Assembly: GCA_002386405.1 (NCBI GenBank)
Contig: DGIP01000211.1
Span: forward strand, 814-26,158
DNA length: 25,345 nucleotides
From: Stenotrophomonas maltophilia
Lineage (GTDB): Bacteria > Pseudomonadota > Gammaproteobacteria > Xanthomonadales > Xanthomonadaceae
Direction: 5' to 3'
Part shown: in pieces, positions 1 to 9,088 of the stretch
Position numbering within the stretch: the stretch's first letter is position 1
How the letters are laid out: every line of letters starts with the position of its first letter
Notes under the pieces: model-generated
The model's input: the letters and a program-made list of their open reading frames with translations, nothing else
The model's database searches: none
Told to the model about the DNA's origin: nothing
Made by a program: the position numbers and the translations under genes

Positions 1-300
1 GTGGTCCTTGTCCTTCTGCAGGATGGTGAACACCCCGGTCGGCGTTTCATGCCCGGCCTTGCCCGAGCTGATCGTGCTCAGGCCGATGGCGATGCCGTTG
101 CGGTACACGTAGGCGCGCTGCTCATCCAGGCTGACCACCAGCACGATCGGCCCGGCCGGCGAGATTTCCGGATGCCAGAGGAACTGGCCGGGCTTGAGAT
201 CGGTGGGGCCGGCAGGCTCGGGCGCGGACCACGCCGGGAGTGCCATGACGGCGATAAGCGAACCGGCGATGTGGGTCAACAGCGTGCGACGTGTGAGCAT
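1..300 (-). CDS. L,D-transpeptidase (YkuD/ErfK family), N-terminal part only
   Basis: The gene runs leftward from an ATG at 298-300 and leaves the window, so only the first 100 residues are seen. They start MLTRRTLLTHIAGSLIAVMA, a twin-arginine-like n-region plus hydrophobic stretch, and then a predicted cleavage zone near AWSA. The mature part has the beginning of a YkuD fold: LVVSLDEQRAYVYRNG, then ISSGKAGHETPTGVFTI. This matches the strand-rich start of L,D-transpeptidases, which form 3-3 peptidoglycan cross-links or attach proteins to the wall in the periplasm. The catalytic HxxxxxSHGC(I/V)R motif would lie beyond the window, so activity cannot be judged. The RR-T-L-L pattern suggests Tat export, but this is only inference; ordinary Sec export is possible. 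The upstream leader carries a paired REP structure at 326-410. Confidence 0.85.
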   Translation of the reverse strand, partial: MLTRRTLLTHIAGSLIAVMALPAWSAPEPAGPTDLKPGQFLWHPEISPAGPIVLVVSLDEQRAYVYRNGIAIGLSTISSGKAGHETPTGVFTILQKDKDH

Positions 301-325
301 GTGGCCTTCCTTCGGGTGGGTCGAG

Positions 326-410
326 GACACGCATGGCGTGTCGCTACGGATGATGGCCAGCGCCATCGTCCTGCGCACGTAGAAGGTCGTAGCGACACGC
401 CATGCGTGTC
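326..410. repeat. Head-to-head pair of SMAG-type REP elements (BIME-like)
   Basis: Two 22-base copies, at 326-347 and 389-410, are perfect reverse complements. Each copy has GTAG at its inner end and a stem GACACGC/GCGTGTC around a CAT loop. The 41-base spacer contains its own stem: 348-357 pairs with 362-371 with one imperfect pair. GTAG-headed short stem-loops are the SMAG REP family known from Stenotrophomonas maltophilia. The pair lies upstream of the L,D-transpeptidase start and downstream of the comEA-side terminator. The outer edge at 407-412 reads TTGACA on the minus strand, a perfect -35-like hexamer, but I see no convincing -10 after it. Confidence 0.88.
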
Positions 411-425
411 AAATCAGAACATGCC

Positions 426-442
426 TGGCACCGCAGGTGCCA
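426..442. repeat. Small perfect hairpin
   Basis: TGGCACC at 426-432 pairs with GGTGCCA at 436-442 around a GCA loop. It sits between the REP pair and the terminator at 449-485. It lacks the GTAG head, so it is not clearly a SMAG element. Its role is unknown. Confidence 0.6.
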
Positions 443-448
443 AACAAA

Positions 449-485
449 ATTGCCCGGTCACACATCCCTGTGCGGACCGGGCAAT
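449..485 (-). terminator. Rho-independent terminator, minus strand
   Basis: ATTGCCCGGTC at 449-459 is perfectly complementary to GACCGGGCAAT at 475-485. Read on the minus strand the 11-bp stem is followed at once by TTTTGTTTGG. This is a strong intrinsic terminator. The nearest minus-strand gene upstream is the ComEA-like gene, whose stop is 260 bp away, so it probably ends that transcript and insulates the L,D-transpeptidase gene. Confidence 0.85.
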
Positions 486-744
486 CGTCACGTCCTTGTC
501 GGCATCCCGCCTTCCCCCTGTGCGTCCTGCCCAGTGTGGGTGCCGGCCATGCTCCATGCACTCGGCCGTATGTTGTTCCGCCATCCCTCCCCTTCCCGGG
601 TATGGATGCCACCGTCCTGGTGGATCCGCGCCAATCCTTCCGCGCTGCGTCCCTGCGTGCCCCGTCCCTGCGGCTGTCGAGGTGGCCGGCTCCTGCCTGG
701 CTACCGTGACCGGCGTCATGCCGGTCGCGACCCATCCTGTTGTG
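486..744. other. Non-coding or unrecognised stretch downstream of comEA
   Basis: Frames of about 70 to 110 codons are open here on both strands, but their translations are Arg/Pro/Gly-rich, show no known family and have no good ribosome site. I consider them chance frames of GC-rich DNA. A 7-bp hairpin, GACCGGC and GCCGGTC around GTCAT at 708-726, lies 18 bp past the comEA stop. A long 3' untranslated region or a small RNA ending at the terminator at 449-485 is possible but unsupported. Confidence 0.5.
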
Positions 745-1074
745 TCAGCGCCTTGGTACGGGTGCCGGCACTGCCCTCCTGGGCGGTGCCACCGTGGGCG
801 CCGTCATGGCCCCCACCGTCATCCGTCGTCGATTCCGTTCAACCGTTGCTGTCCCTATCCCCTTCACCCGTGCCAGATCCTCGACCCGGAGGAAAGGTCC
901 GTGTTGTCGCCGGTACGCTACGATCGCCTGGGCCTTGTGGGGCCCCACGTTCGTCAATCCCTGCTGCAGCGTCGACGCATCTGCCGTATTGATGTTGATG
1001 CGGTCGGCCGCCGAGGCGGTTCCCATCAACAGCAGTGCCAGCGCAAGCGCCTTCCACGAAAACCAAGGCCCCAC
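745..1074 (-). CDS. ComEA-like helix-hairpin-helix DNA-binding protein, secreted
   Basis: A 109-residue protein with a signal peptide (cleavage likely after GTASA near residue 22) and a helix-hairpin-helix domain: DRININTADASTLQQ, then NVGPHKAQAIVAYRR, then LARVKGIGTATVERNR. The ININTA opening and two GxG-type hairpins are typical of the ComEA family, which binds incoming DNA in the periplasm during natural transformation. The domain fills residues 24 to 85; the last 24 residues are Pro/Ala/Arg-rich and probably disordered. The start is GTG at 1072-1074, preceded on the minus strand by AGGGAG at good spacing. Many short ComEA-like proteins have not been tested for competence roles, so that role is inferred. 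It is transcribed away from the M20 peptidase gene. Confidence 0.85.
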   Translation of the reverse strand: MGPWFSWKALALALLLMGTASAADRININTADASTLQQGLTNVGPHKAQAIVAYRRQHGPFLRVEDLARVKGIGTATVERNRRRMTVGAMTAPTVAPPRRAVPAPVPRR

Positions 1075-1204
1075 CGTGTAGCTCCCTGTGACGTCGGACC
1101 GACTCCTGCCGGCATCCCGTCGGAGCAGTCAGTGTCCCTCGCCACATACACACAGCCTATCGTCCACATCACCTTCACACAGCCAGCCAAATACCTGACG
1201 TGAT

Positions 1205-1220
1205 GTAGGGAAATCCCTAC
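1205..1220. promoter_or_regulatory. 16-bp perfect palindrome, candidate operator
   Basis: GTAGGGAAATCCCTAC consists of 7-bp arms GTAGGGA/TCCCTAC around AA. It lies between the divergent comEA-like and M20 peptidase genes. A TAGAAT hexamer at 1235-1240 could be the -10 of the peptidase gene, which would place the palindrome over the -35 region. No recognisable -35 is present, which fits an activator-dependent promoter. This role is inferred only. Confidence 0.4.
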
Positions 1221-1273
1221 CCCCTGCTCAGGCGTAGAATGGCGGGATCAGCCACATGCATTCGGAGTACCAG

Positions 1274-2767
1274 ATGGACAGCGCCAAGCTCGGCCAATTC
1301 GTCAGTGAAAAGTGGGACAGCGAGATCGTCCCGCAATTGGTCGAATACATCCGCATTCCCAACAAATCGCCGATGTTCGACGCCAATTGGGTCGAAAACG
1401 GCTACATGGAGCAGGCCGTCACCCTGATGGAAACCTGGGCCAAGGCGCAGAAGCTGCCGGGCCTGAAGGTCGAAGTGGTGCGCCTGGAAGGCCGCACGCC
1501 GCTGCTGCTGCTGGAAATTCCCGCCACCGGCGCCGAAACCGGCGACGACACCGTGCTGCTGTACGGCCACCTGGACAAGCAGCCGGAAATGACCGGCTGG
1601 GACGACGACCTGGGCCCGTGGGTGCCGGTGCTGCGCGGCGACAAGCTGTACGGCCGCGGCGGCGCCGATGACGGCTACGCCATCTTCGGCTCGCTGGCCG
1701 CGGTGCTGGCGCTGCAGGAACAGAACCTGCCGCATGCCCGCTGCGTGGTGCTGATCGAAGCCTGTGAGGAATCGGGCAGCTACGACCTGCCGGCCTACGT
1801 GGACCACCTGGCCGACCGCATCGGCAAGCCGTCGCTGGTGGTGTGCCTGGATTCGGGCTGCGCCAACTACGACCAGCTGTGGTGCACCACCTCGCTGCGC
1901 GGCCTGACCGGCGGCAACTTCTCGGTGAAGGTGCTCAACGAAGGCGTGCATTCGGGCGATGCCTCCGGCGTGGTGCCGTCCAGCTTCCGCCTGCTGCGCC
2001 AGCTGCTGTCGCGCATCGAAGACGAAAAGACCGGCCGCATCCTGCTCGACGGCATGCATGTGGAGATCCCGGAAGAGCGCCAGGCCCAGGCCAAGCGCGC
2101 TGCCGAGGTGGTGGATACCGAGATATTCGAGAAGTTCCCGATGGTCGACGGCCTCAAGCCGATGAATGACGACCTCACCGAACTGGTGCTCAACCGCACC
2201 TGGCGCCCGGCACTGTCGGTGACCGGCGTGGACGGCATGCCGCCGCTGGCGTCGGCCGGCAACGTGCTGCGCCCGCATACCGCGGTAAAGCTGTCGCTGC
2301 GCCTGCCGCCGACCGCCGACGGCAAGGCCTGCGGCGAACTGCTGAAGGAAGCCCTGCTGCGCGACCCGCCCAACGGCGCGGAAGTGAAGCTGGACCTGGA
2401 AAAGGCCTCCTCGGGCTGGAATGCCCCGGCGATGGCGCCGTGGCTCACCCAGGCCATCGACGAGGCCAGCCAGACCTTCTTCGGCAAGCCGGCGATGTAC
2501 ATGGGCGAAGGTGGCTCGATTCCGTTCATGGGCATGCTGGGCGAGAAGTTCCCCGGCGCGCAGTTCATGATCACCGGTGTGCTCGGCCCGCATTCCAACG
2601 CACACGGCCCGAACGAGTTCCTGCACATCCCGATGGGCAAGCGCGTCACCTCGTGCGTGTCCAAGGTGATCAGCGAGCACTACGCGGCCAGCCTGCGCGG
2701 TGAAACCAGCGGTTCGCCGGTAGCGGCCGACAGCGGCACCCGCCACGGCGGCCACGGCTGCTGCTGA
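1274..2767 (+). CDS. M20 family metallopeptidase (dipeptidase type)
   Basis: The product has 497 residues and the hallmarks of the M20 zinc peptidases. These are YGHLDKQPE (metal His about 99 with Asp about 101), GRGGADDGYA (bridging Asp about 132), EACEESGS (catalytic and metal Glu, about 165-166), CLDSG (metal Asp about 193), and a dimerisation domain with NEGVHSGDASG. The C-terminal half of the catalytic domain has GEGGSIPFM and GPHSNAHGPNE. The family hydrolyses small peptides such as carnosine-like or Cys-Gly dipeptides in the cytoplasm; the substrate here is unknown. I choose ATG 1274 because GGAG at 1264-1267 is well placed. An in-frame ATG at 1256 would add six residues without a good site. 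The protein ends in a His/Cys-containing tail, RHGGHGCC. A hairpin terminator follows. Confidence 0.93.
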   Translation: MDSAKLGQFVSEKWDSEIVPQLVEYIRIPNKSPMFDANWVENGYMEQAVTLMETWAKAQKLPGLKVEVVRLEGRTPLLLLEIPATGAETGDDTVLLYGHLDKQPEMTGWDDDLGPWVPVLRGDKLYGRGGADDGYAIFGSLAAVLALQEQNLPHARCVVLIEACEESGSYDLPAYVDHLADRIGKPSLVVCLDSGCANYDQLWCTTSLRGLTGGNFSVKVLNEGVHSGDASGVVPSSFRLLRQLLSRIEDEKTGRILLDGMHVEIPEERQAQAKRAAEVVDTEIFEKFPMVDGLKPMNDDLTELVLNRTWRPALSVTGVDGMPPLASAGNVLRPHTAVKLSLRLPPTADGKACGELLKEALLRDPPNGAEVKLDLEKASSGWNAPAMAPWLTQAIDEASQTFFGKPAMYMGEGGSIPFMGMLGEKFPGAQFMITGVLGPHSNAHGPNEFLHIPMGKRVTSCVSKVISEHYAASLRGETSGSPVAADSGTRHGGHGCC

Positions 2768-2781
2768 CAGCAACGATGACG

Positions 2782-2810
2782 GACGCAGCCTGCCCTTGGT
2801 AGGCTGCGTC
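2782..2810 (+). terminator. Hairpin terminator after the M20 peptidase gene
   Basis: GACGCAGCCT at 2782-2791 pairs perfectly with AGGCTGCGTC at 2801-2810 around a 9-base loop, 15 bp past the stop codon. The tail AATCTTCTGC is only moderately T-rich, so termination may be partial. Confidence 0.65.
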
Positions 2811-2833
2811 AATCTTCTGCGGGAAACAGCGCA

Positions 2834-3103
2834 ATGAATGGTCTGTTCGGCAGCACCAGCTGGCTCTACATCATCCTGGTCGGCTTCGTGGTCGGCCTGC
2901 TCGGGCGCTTTTTCATGCCGGGCAACAACCGCATGGGCTGCCTGCTGACCATCGTGCTCGGCATCGTCGGCGCACTGGTGGCCGGTTGGTTCGGCCAGTA
3001 CATGGGCTGGTATGCGCGCGGCGAACCGGCCGGCTTCATCGGCGCGCTGCTGGGCGCCATCGCGGTGCTGGCCCTGCTCCGCCTGTTCAGCAGCAAGCGC
3101 TGA
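2834..3103 (+). CDS. GlsB/YeaQ/YmgE family small membrane protein
   Basis: An 89-residue protein with three hydrophobic segments (about residues 9-27, 35-53 and 64-83). The loops carry the family motifs GLLGRFFMPGNNRMGCLLTI and GIVGALVAGW, and the C-terminal segment has GAxxGAI. The family, also called transglycosylase-associated proteins, sits in the inner membrane and is linked to envelope or acid stress, but the molecular function is not known. The start ATG at 2834 is preceded by GGGAAA. It lies between the M20 gene and amgK on the same strand; a functional tie to its neighbours is not evident. Confidence 0.88.
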   Translation: MNGLFGSTSWLYIILVGFVVGLLGRFFMPGNNRMGCLLTIVLGIVGALVAGWFGQYMGWYARGEPAGFIGALLGAIAVLALLRLFSSKR

Positions 3104-3161
3104 ACGCCCTTACCCCCCTTCTTCACGAGCGCCGCAGGGCGCCGCTTCGACGTACCTGTCC

Positions 3162-4904
<1,743 letters not shown>

Positions 4905-5615
4905 TTACAACCGGTGCGACCCCTCTTCCACCACCTGCCGCAAGAACGGCACGGTAATGCGCCGCTGCGCAGCCAGCGACTCCCGGTCCAGCCAGTCCAG
5001 CAGGCTCACCAGGCTGCCCAGCTCCCGCCCGGTGCGGGTCAACAACCACTCAATAGCGGCCTCATCAATCGACAACCCGCGCCGCGCCGCGCGCTCACGC
5101 AGCACGGCCGCGCGGCCTTCATCATCCAACGGCTGCAGCACCACGCGCACGCACTGCTGCAGGCGCGAGCGCAGGTCGGGCAGCACCAGGCCCAGCTGGT
5201 CCGGCGCGTGCTGCGCGGTGTACATCAAGGTGATGCCCGCGCTGCGCGCGCGGTTGTGGAAATCGAACAACGCCACTTCGTCATCGCGGTTGCCGGCCAC
5301 CGCATCCAGCCCATCCAGCGCCACCAGGTCGCGGCCTTCCAGCGATTCCAGCGCCGCGCGGGTGCGCCCCACCACCGCCTTCAGCGGCAGGTAGGTCGGC
5401 TGCCGCCCGGCCTGTTCGGCCAGCGAACACATCGCCAGCGCCTGGTGGGTCTTGCCGGTGCCGGCCGCCCCTTCCAGGTACACCCAGTGCTGGTCCTCAC
5501 CCACGGCAATGGCGCGCAGCTGCGCCAGCGCACCATCGGGTGCGCCGATGAAGGTTTCCAGCCGCTCGTCCTGCGGGTAGCGCAGGGCAAGCGGCAGCTG
5601 CGGCACTACGCTCAC
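4905..5615 (-). CDS. hda: DnaA regulatory inactivator Hda
   Basis: The 236-residue DnaA-related AAA+ protein has the N-terminal sliding-clamp-binding motif QLPLAL (residues 6-11). A Walker A follows, GAAGTGKT (49-56), then the VALDGLDAVAG Walker B region and a sensor-like helix region near DLRSRLQQC. It lacks the DnaA origin-binding domain, which fits Hda. With the DNA-loaded beta clamp, Hda promotes ATP hydrolysis by DnaA and so limits re-initiation of replication. It starts within the stop of the AI-2E transporter gene (4-base overlap), an arrangement common in xanthomonads. Its stop codon abuts a REP hairpin. Confidence 0.92.
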   Translation of the reverse strand: MSVVPQLPLALRYPQDERLETFIGAPDGALAQLRAIAVGEDQHWVYLEGAAGTGKTHQALAMCSLAEQAGRQPTYLPLKAVVGRTRAALESLEGRDLVALDGLDAVAGNRDDEVALFDFHNRARSAGITLMYTAQHAPDQLGLVLPDLRSRLQQCVRVVLQPLDDEGRAAVLRERAARRGLSIDEAAIEWLLTRTGRELGSLVSLLDWLDRESLAAQRRITVPFLRQVVEEGSHRL

Positions 5616-6781
5616 TTCAGGTCCGGGCCCTTCGGCGCATCGACGATCAGGGTCGGCTTGTCGATGTACGAATCAAGCACGATCGCGGTCTTCTCGCCCG
5701 CATACAGTTCGCTCTCGCGGTAGCGCAGGTGCGCATAGCGCAGCAGCACATTGCTGACCGCCGCCACCGGCAGCGCCAGCAGCATGCCCAGGAAGCCGAA
5801 CAGCTGGCCACCGGCCATCACCGCGAAGATCACCGCCACCGGGTGCAGGCCGATCTTGTCGCCCACGATGCGCGGGGTGAGCACGTAGCTTTCCAGCAGC
5901 TGGCCCACGGTGAACACCACGCCGACCAGGATCAGCAGCTTCAGGTCGAAGCCCTGCGCCTGCACCAGCGCGGCCAGCACCGCCATGACGATGCCGGTGG
6001 TGGCGCCCAAGTACGGGATGAAGCTGATCAGGCCGGCGATCAGGCCGATCAGCAGGCCCAGCTTCAGGCCCACCAGCGTCAGGCCGATGGCGTAGATCAG
6101 TCCGAGTGCGACCATCACCAGGAACTGGCCGCGGATGAACGCTCCCAGTACTTCGTTGGATTCACGCGCCAGCTTGGTGATGGTGCCCACATGGTTGCGC
6201 GGGATGGTCGAGGCGACGCGCTCGACCAGCTTGTCCCAGTCGCGCAAGAAGTAGAACGCCAGGATCGGCAGCAGCAGGATGTTGACCACCCAGGTCACCA
6301 TCGCAAAGCCGGAGCGCGACACGTAGCCGAAGAAGGTCTTGGCGAAGCCACCGGCCTGTTCCCAATGGCTGCGCACCCAGTCGATCAGGCGGTCCGGCTC
6401 CAGCCACGGCATGATTTCCATGCCGGTCTTCTGCTCGAACCACGGAATGGCCTTCTCCATCAGCCACTGCTGGGCCTGCGGAATGGCCGCGATCAGGGTG
6501 GAAATCTGGCGTTCGATCATCGGCACCAGGATCAGCAGCGCGGCGGTGATCACCAGCACCATCGCCACGAACACCAGCACCACGCCGGTGTTGCGCGAGC
6601 GGCCGTTGGCCTCGATCCGGTCCACCAGCGGGTCGCCCAGCCAGGCCAGCGCCAGGGCAAGCACGAACGGAGTCAGGATCGGGGCCAGCAGCCACACCAC
6701 CCAGCCCACCGCCAGCGCGAACAGGATGTACTTGATGCGGCGCAGGAACTGCGCGATTTCGGCTTCCGGGGTGAGGATCAT
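5612..6781 (-). CDS. AI-2E family transporter (PerM-like membrane protein)
   Basis: The 389-residue protein is strongly hydrophobic, with about seven or eight membrane segments: two near residues 19-49, one near 66-86, a long amphipathic stretch with NILLLPILAFYFLRDWDKLV near 170-190, and a hydrophobic C-terminal half. The family signature is GLISFIPYLGATTGIVMA followed by LTPRIVGDKIGLHPVAV. Members export or take up small molecules. The TqsA-linked AI-2 export role applies to only some members, and others act as Na+/H+ antiporters, so the substrate is open. It overlaps the DUF2066 gene upstream and hda downstream by 4 bases each (ATGA), indicating one transcript. The tail from about residue 350 is hydrophilic. 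Confidence 0.92.
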   Translation of the reverse strand: MILTPEAEIAQFLRRIKYILFALAVGWVVWLLAPILTPFVLALALAWLGDPLVDRIEANGRSRNTGVVLVFVAMVLVITAALLILVPMIERQISTLIAAIPQAQQWLMEKAIPWFEQKTGMEIMPWLEPDRLIDWVRSHWEQAGGFAKTFFGYVSRSGFAMVTWVVNILLLPILAFYFLRDWDKLVERVASTIPRNHVGTITKLARESNEVLGAFIRGQFLVMVALGLIYAIGLTLVGLKLGLLIGLIAGLISFIPYLGATTGIVMAVLAALVQAQGFDLKLLILVGVVFTVGQLLESYVLTPRIVGDKIGLHPVAVIFAVMAGGQLFGFLGMLLALPVAAVSNVLLRYAHLRYRESELYAGEKTAIVLDSYIDKPTLIVDAPKGPDLK

Positions 6782-7902
6782 CGCAGGCGGTACTCGTTGC
6801 TGGCAGGCGGCGGCGGGGTGCCGGGCGCGGCATCCTCGTCGATCGGCACCGGCAGCGGGGCCAGCGGCACGATCACCCCGTTGTCGCCCAGCATGCGGTT
6901 CAGCCCGGCCAGGCCGGCGGTCATCTCCAGCGACAGCTCCAGGCGGTTGCCTGAGGCGCGCAGCGGGGTGATGTTGCGCACCACCGGGTTCTCGCGCAGG
7001 CCGGCGGCCAGGCGCATGTAGTCCTCGGCGCTGTCGATCCCGATCACGGCGATGGTGTAGGTGCCGGCCGCGCCGGTGGCCGCACCGGCCTTGGCGTAGC
7101 GCTTGACCAGCGCGTCAGCCGCGCCGTCGGCGCCGCTGGACATCGCACGGCGGGCATCGCTGTCCTTGACCGTCCACTTGTTCAGCTCCTTGCCGCCATC
7201 CACGAACACCCAGTCGGCCACCCAGCCGCCGGTGGCATCACGGTAGAGCTTGCCGACCAGCTGCATCGGCGGGGCATAGCGCGAGGACGCGCGGGCCACG
7301 GCGGCGGTGTCCTGGCGCCAGATCGAGCCGACCACGGCCTGCTCGGCGGCACTGCCGGTGGGCAGGCCGAGCTTGAAGCCGCGCTCGATGGCCCGGTTCA
7401 GCAACGGGCGGGCCGCATTGGCCTGCTGCACGGTGACCAGCCGCGGGCCGGTGCCGTCATCGATGGCCAGCCAGACCACCGGCTTGGGCCGCGGCTGCGG
7501 CCACAGCGGCAGGCCCAGCGCCGAAATCAGGCCGTCCACGTCGTCCTGGCGGAACCGGGCCACCAGCATGGTGCGGTAGCTGGGGGCGCCGCTGGCCGAG
7601 GTGCTCTGGTCCTGACGGTAGTCATAGCTGGCCACGTAGTTCTTCGCGTCGCGCAGGGCCTGCATCACGCCCGGGCGGGACAGCACGCTGCGGTCGCCCG
7701 ACAGCTTGGTCAGCACGTTGCCCAGCGCGCGGGCCAGGGCCCCGTTGCGGTCGGACTCGCCTTGGCTGTTGACCGGCACTTCGGCCTCGTAGGCCCCGCT
7801 GGCCGTGGCCACGTCGCCTTCGGTACGCAGGCCGCTCTGGGCCATCGTGGCCACCGGCAGGCACAGCGCGAGGAACATCATTACAAAGAGGCTGCGGCGC
7901 AT
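6778..7902 (-). CDS. DUF2066 domain-containing secreted protein
   Basis: The 374-residue protein begins MRRSLFVMMFLALCLPVATM, a signal peptide with cleavage near TMAQS. A DUF2066 domain follows: AYEAEVPVNSQGESDRNGAL, LGNVLTKLSGDRSVL, then YRTMLVARFRQDDVDGLI and KPVVWLAIDDGTGPRLV. No biochemical role is established for the family; an envelope location is inferred from the signal. The C-terminus is Pro/Ala-rich. I choose ATG 7902 because it puts the signal peptide at the N-terminus; an in-frame ATG at 7914 would add four residues, and an earlier start at 7962 is unlikely. It leads the DUF2066/AI-2E/hda set, whose genes overlap by 4 bases, and diverges from purM. Confidence 0.88.
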   Translation of the reverse strand: MRRSLFVMMFLALCLPVATMAQSGLRTEGDVATASGAYEAEVPVNSQGESDRNGALARALGNVLTKLSGDRSVLSRPGVMQALRDAKNYVASYDYRQDQSTSASGAPSYRTMLVARFRQDDVDGLISALGLPLWPQPRPKPVVWLAIDDGTGPRLVTVQQANAARPLLNRAIERGFKLGLPTGSAAEQAVVGSIWRQDTAAVARASSRYAPPMQLVGKLYRDATGGWVADWVFVDGGKELNKWTVKDSDARRAMSSGADGAADALVKRYAKAGAATGAAGTYTIAVIGIDSAEDYMRLAAGLRENPVVRNITPLRASGNRLELSLEMTAGLAGLNRMLGDNGVIVPLAPLPVPIDEDAAPGTPPPPASNEYRLR

Positions 7903-7972
7903 CAGGACTTCCATTGAGCGTATCCGGGGGGAATTGTTGCCCGAATAGGGCCTGCGCGCCAACGTGGCCTGT

Positions 7973-7978
7973 TAAAAT
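7973..7978 (+). promoter_or_regulatory. Candidate -10 element for purM
   Basis: TAAAAT lies 32 bp before the purM start codon in the divergent gap with the DUF2066 gene. No clear -35 hexamer is found 16-18 bp upstream. A similarly placed TAAAAT precedes kdsD (15185-15190), which raises its credibility slightly. Confidence 0.4.
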
Positions 7979-8010
7979 CCCGCTTTCACCCCAGCGCAGC
8001 GCCGACGCCC

Positions 8011-9066
8011 GTGACCAATTCCCCGTCCAACCCCTCCCCCCTGACCTACCGCGACGCCGGCGTCGACATCGACGCGGGCAATGAACTGGTCGAGCGCATC
8101 AAACCGCTGGTGAAGCGCAGCTTCCGGCCCGAGGTGATGGGTGGCCTGGGCGGGTTCGGGGCCCTGTTCGACCTGTCCAGCAAGTACCGCGAGCCGGTGC
8201 TGGTGTCGGGTACGGATGGCGTTGGCACGAAGCTGAAGCTGGCACAACAGCTGGGCCGCCACGACACGATCGGCATCGACCTGGTCGCCATGTGCGTGAA
8301 CGACGTGCTGGTGCAGGGCGCCGAGCCGCTGTTCTTCCTGGACTATTTCGCCACCGGCAAGCTGGACATCGACACTGCCGCGGCGGTCGTGGGCGGCATC
8401 GCCAACGGCTGCACCGAGGCCGGCTGTGCGCTGATCGGCGGCGAAACCGCTGAAATGCCCGACATGTATGCCCCGGGCGAGTACGACCTGGCTGGCTTCA
8501 CCGTGGCCGGCGTGGAGAAGAGCGAACTGAAGGACGGCGCCAGCGTCGCTGAAGGCGACGTGCTGATCGGCATCGCCTCCTCCGGCCCGCATTCCAACGG
8601 CTATTCGCTGGTCCGCCGCATCTACGACCGCGCCGGCCGCCCGGCCGACCTGGAGCTGGAAGGCGGGGTCAAGCTGGTCGATGCGCTGATGGCGCCGACC
8701 CGCCTGTACGTGAAGCCGATCCTGGCCCTGCTCAAGAGCCACGGCGCGGCCATCCATGGCATGGCCCACATCACCGGTGGTGGCCTGACCGAGAACATCA
8801 TCCGCGTGGTGCCCGAGGGCCTGGGCCTGGACATCGACGCCTCGTCCTGGACCCTGCCGCCGGTGTTCCAGTGGCTGCAGCGCGAAGGCGCGGTGGCCGA
8901 CAGCGAAATGTGGCGCACCTTCAACTGCGGCATCGGCTTCGTGCTGATCGTCGCCGCGGACCAGGTGGCCAGCGTGACCGCCGCCGTCGAGGCCCAGGGC
9001 CTGGCGCAGTGGACCATCGGCAAGGTCACCCAGGCCGACGGCGCCGAACGCGTGCGGATCGGCTGA
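8011..9066 (+). CDS. purM: Phosphoribosylformylglycinamidine cyclo-ligase PurM (AIR synthetase)
   Basis: The 351-residue enzyme has the PurM signatures [65 protein letters not shown] and [11 protein letters not shown], then the C-terminal [15 protein letters not shown] and [11 protein letters not shown]. It closes the imidazole ring of AIR with ATP in de novo purine synthesis. Length agrees with the family (about 345). The start is GTG at 8011. An alternative ATG far inside would remove conserved sequence, so the GTG is preferred although no strong ribosome site is seen. purN lies 2 kb downstream on the same strand, separated by four membrane-protein genes. Confidence 0.96.
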   Translation: MTNSPSNPSPLTYRDAGVDIDAGNELVERIKPLVKRSFRPEVMGGLGGFGALFDLSSKYREPVLVSGTDGVGTKLKLAQQLGRHDTIGIDLVAMCVNDVLVQGAEPLFFLDYFATGKLDIDTAAAVVGGIANGCTEAGCALIGGETAEMPDMYAPGEYDLAGFTVAGVEKSELKDGASVAEGDVLIGIASSGPHSNGYSLVRRIYDRAGRPADLELEGGVKLVDALMAPTRLYVKPILALLKSHGAAIHGMAHITGGGLTENIIRVVPEGLGLDIDASSWTLPPVFQWLQREGAVADSEMWRTFNCGIGFVLIVAADQVASVTAAVEAQGLAQWTIGKVTQADGAERVRIG

Positions 9067-9088
9067 CATTCCACTGAAGGAGTTGCGC

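Noticed and set aside
708..726. Hairpin just past the comEA stop as a terminator
   Set aside because: The 7-bp stem has no T-tract on the minus strand; the stem at 449-485 is far better.
1..1203. 400-codon open frame on the plus strand
   Set aside because: It lies antisense to the transpeptidase and ComEA-like genes and crosses a terminator and REP pair; the translation is Arg/Pro/Gly-rich with no family features. GC-rich DNA keeps such frames open.
1217..2812. 531-codon frame antisense to the M20 peptidase
   Set aside because: His/Gln/Arg/Ala-rich product typical of the reverse frame of a GC-rich gene; the sense strand has a full set of zinc-peptidase motifs.
5729..7021. 430-codon frame antisense to the AI-2E transporter gene
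   Set aside because: Gln/His/Asp-rich shadow with no domain and no ribosome site; the opposite strand encodes a clear membrane protein.
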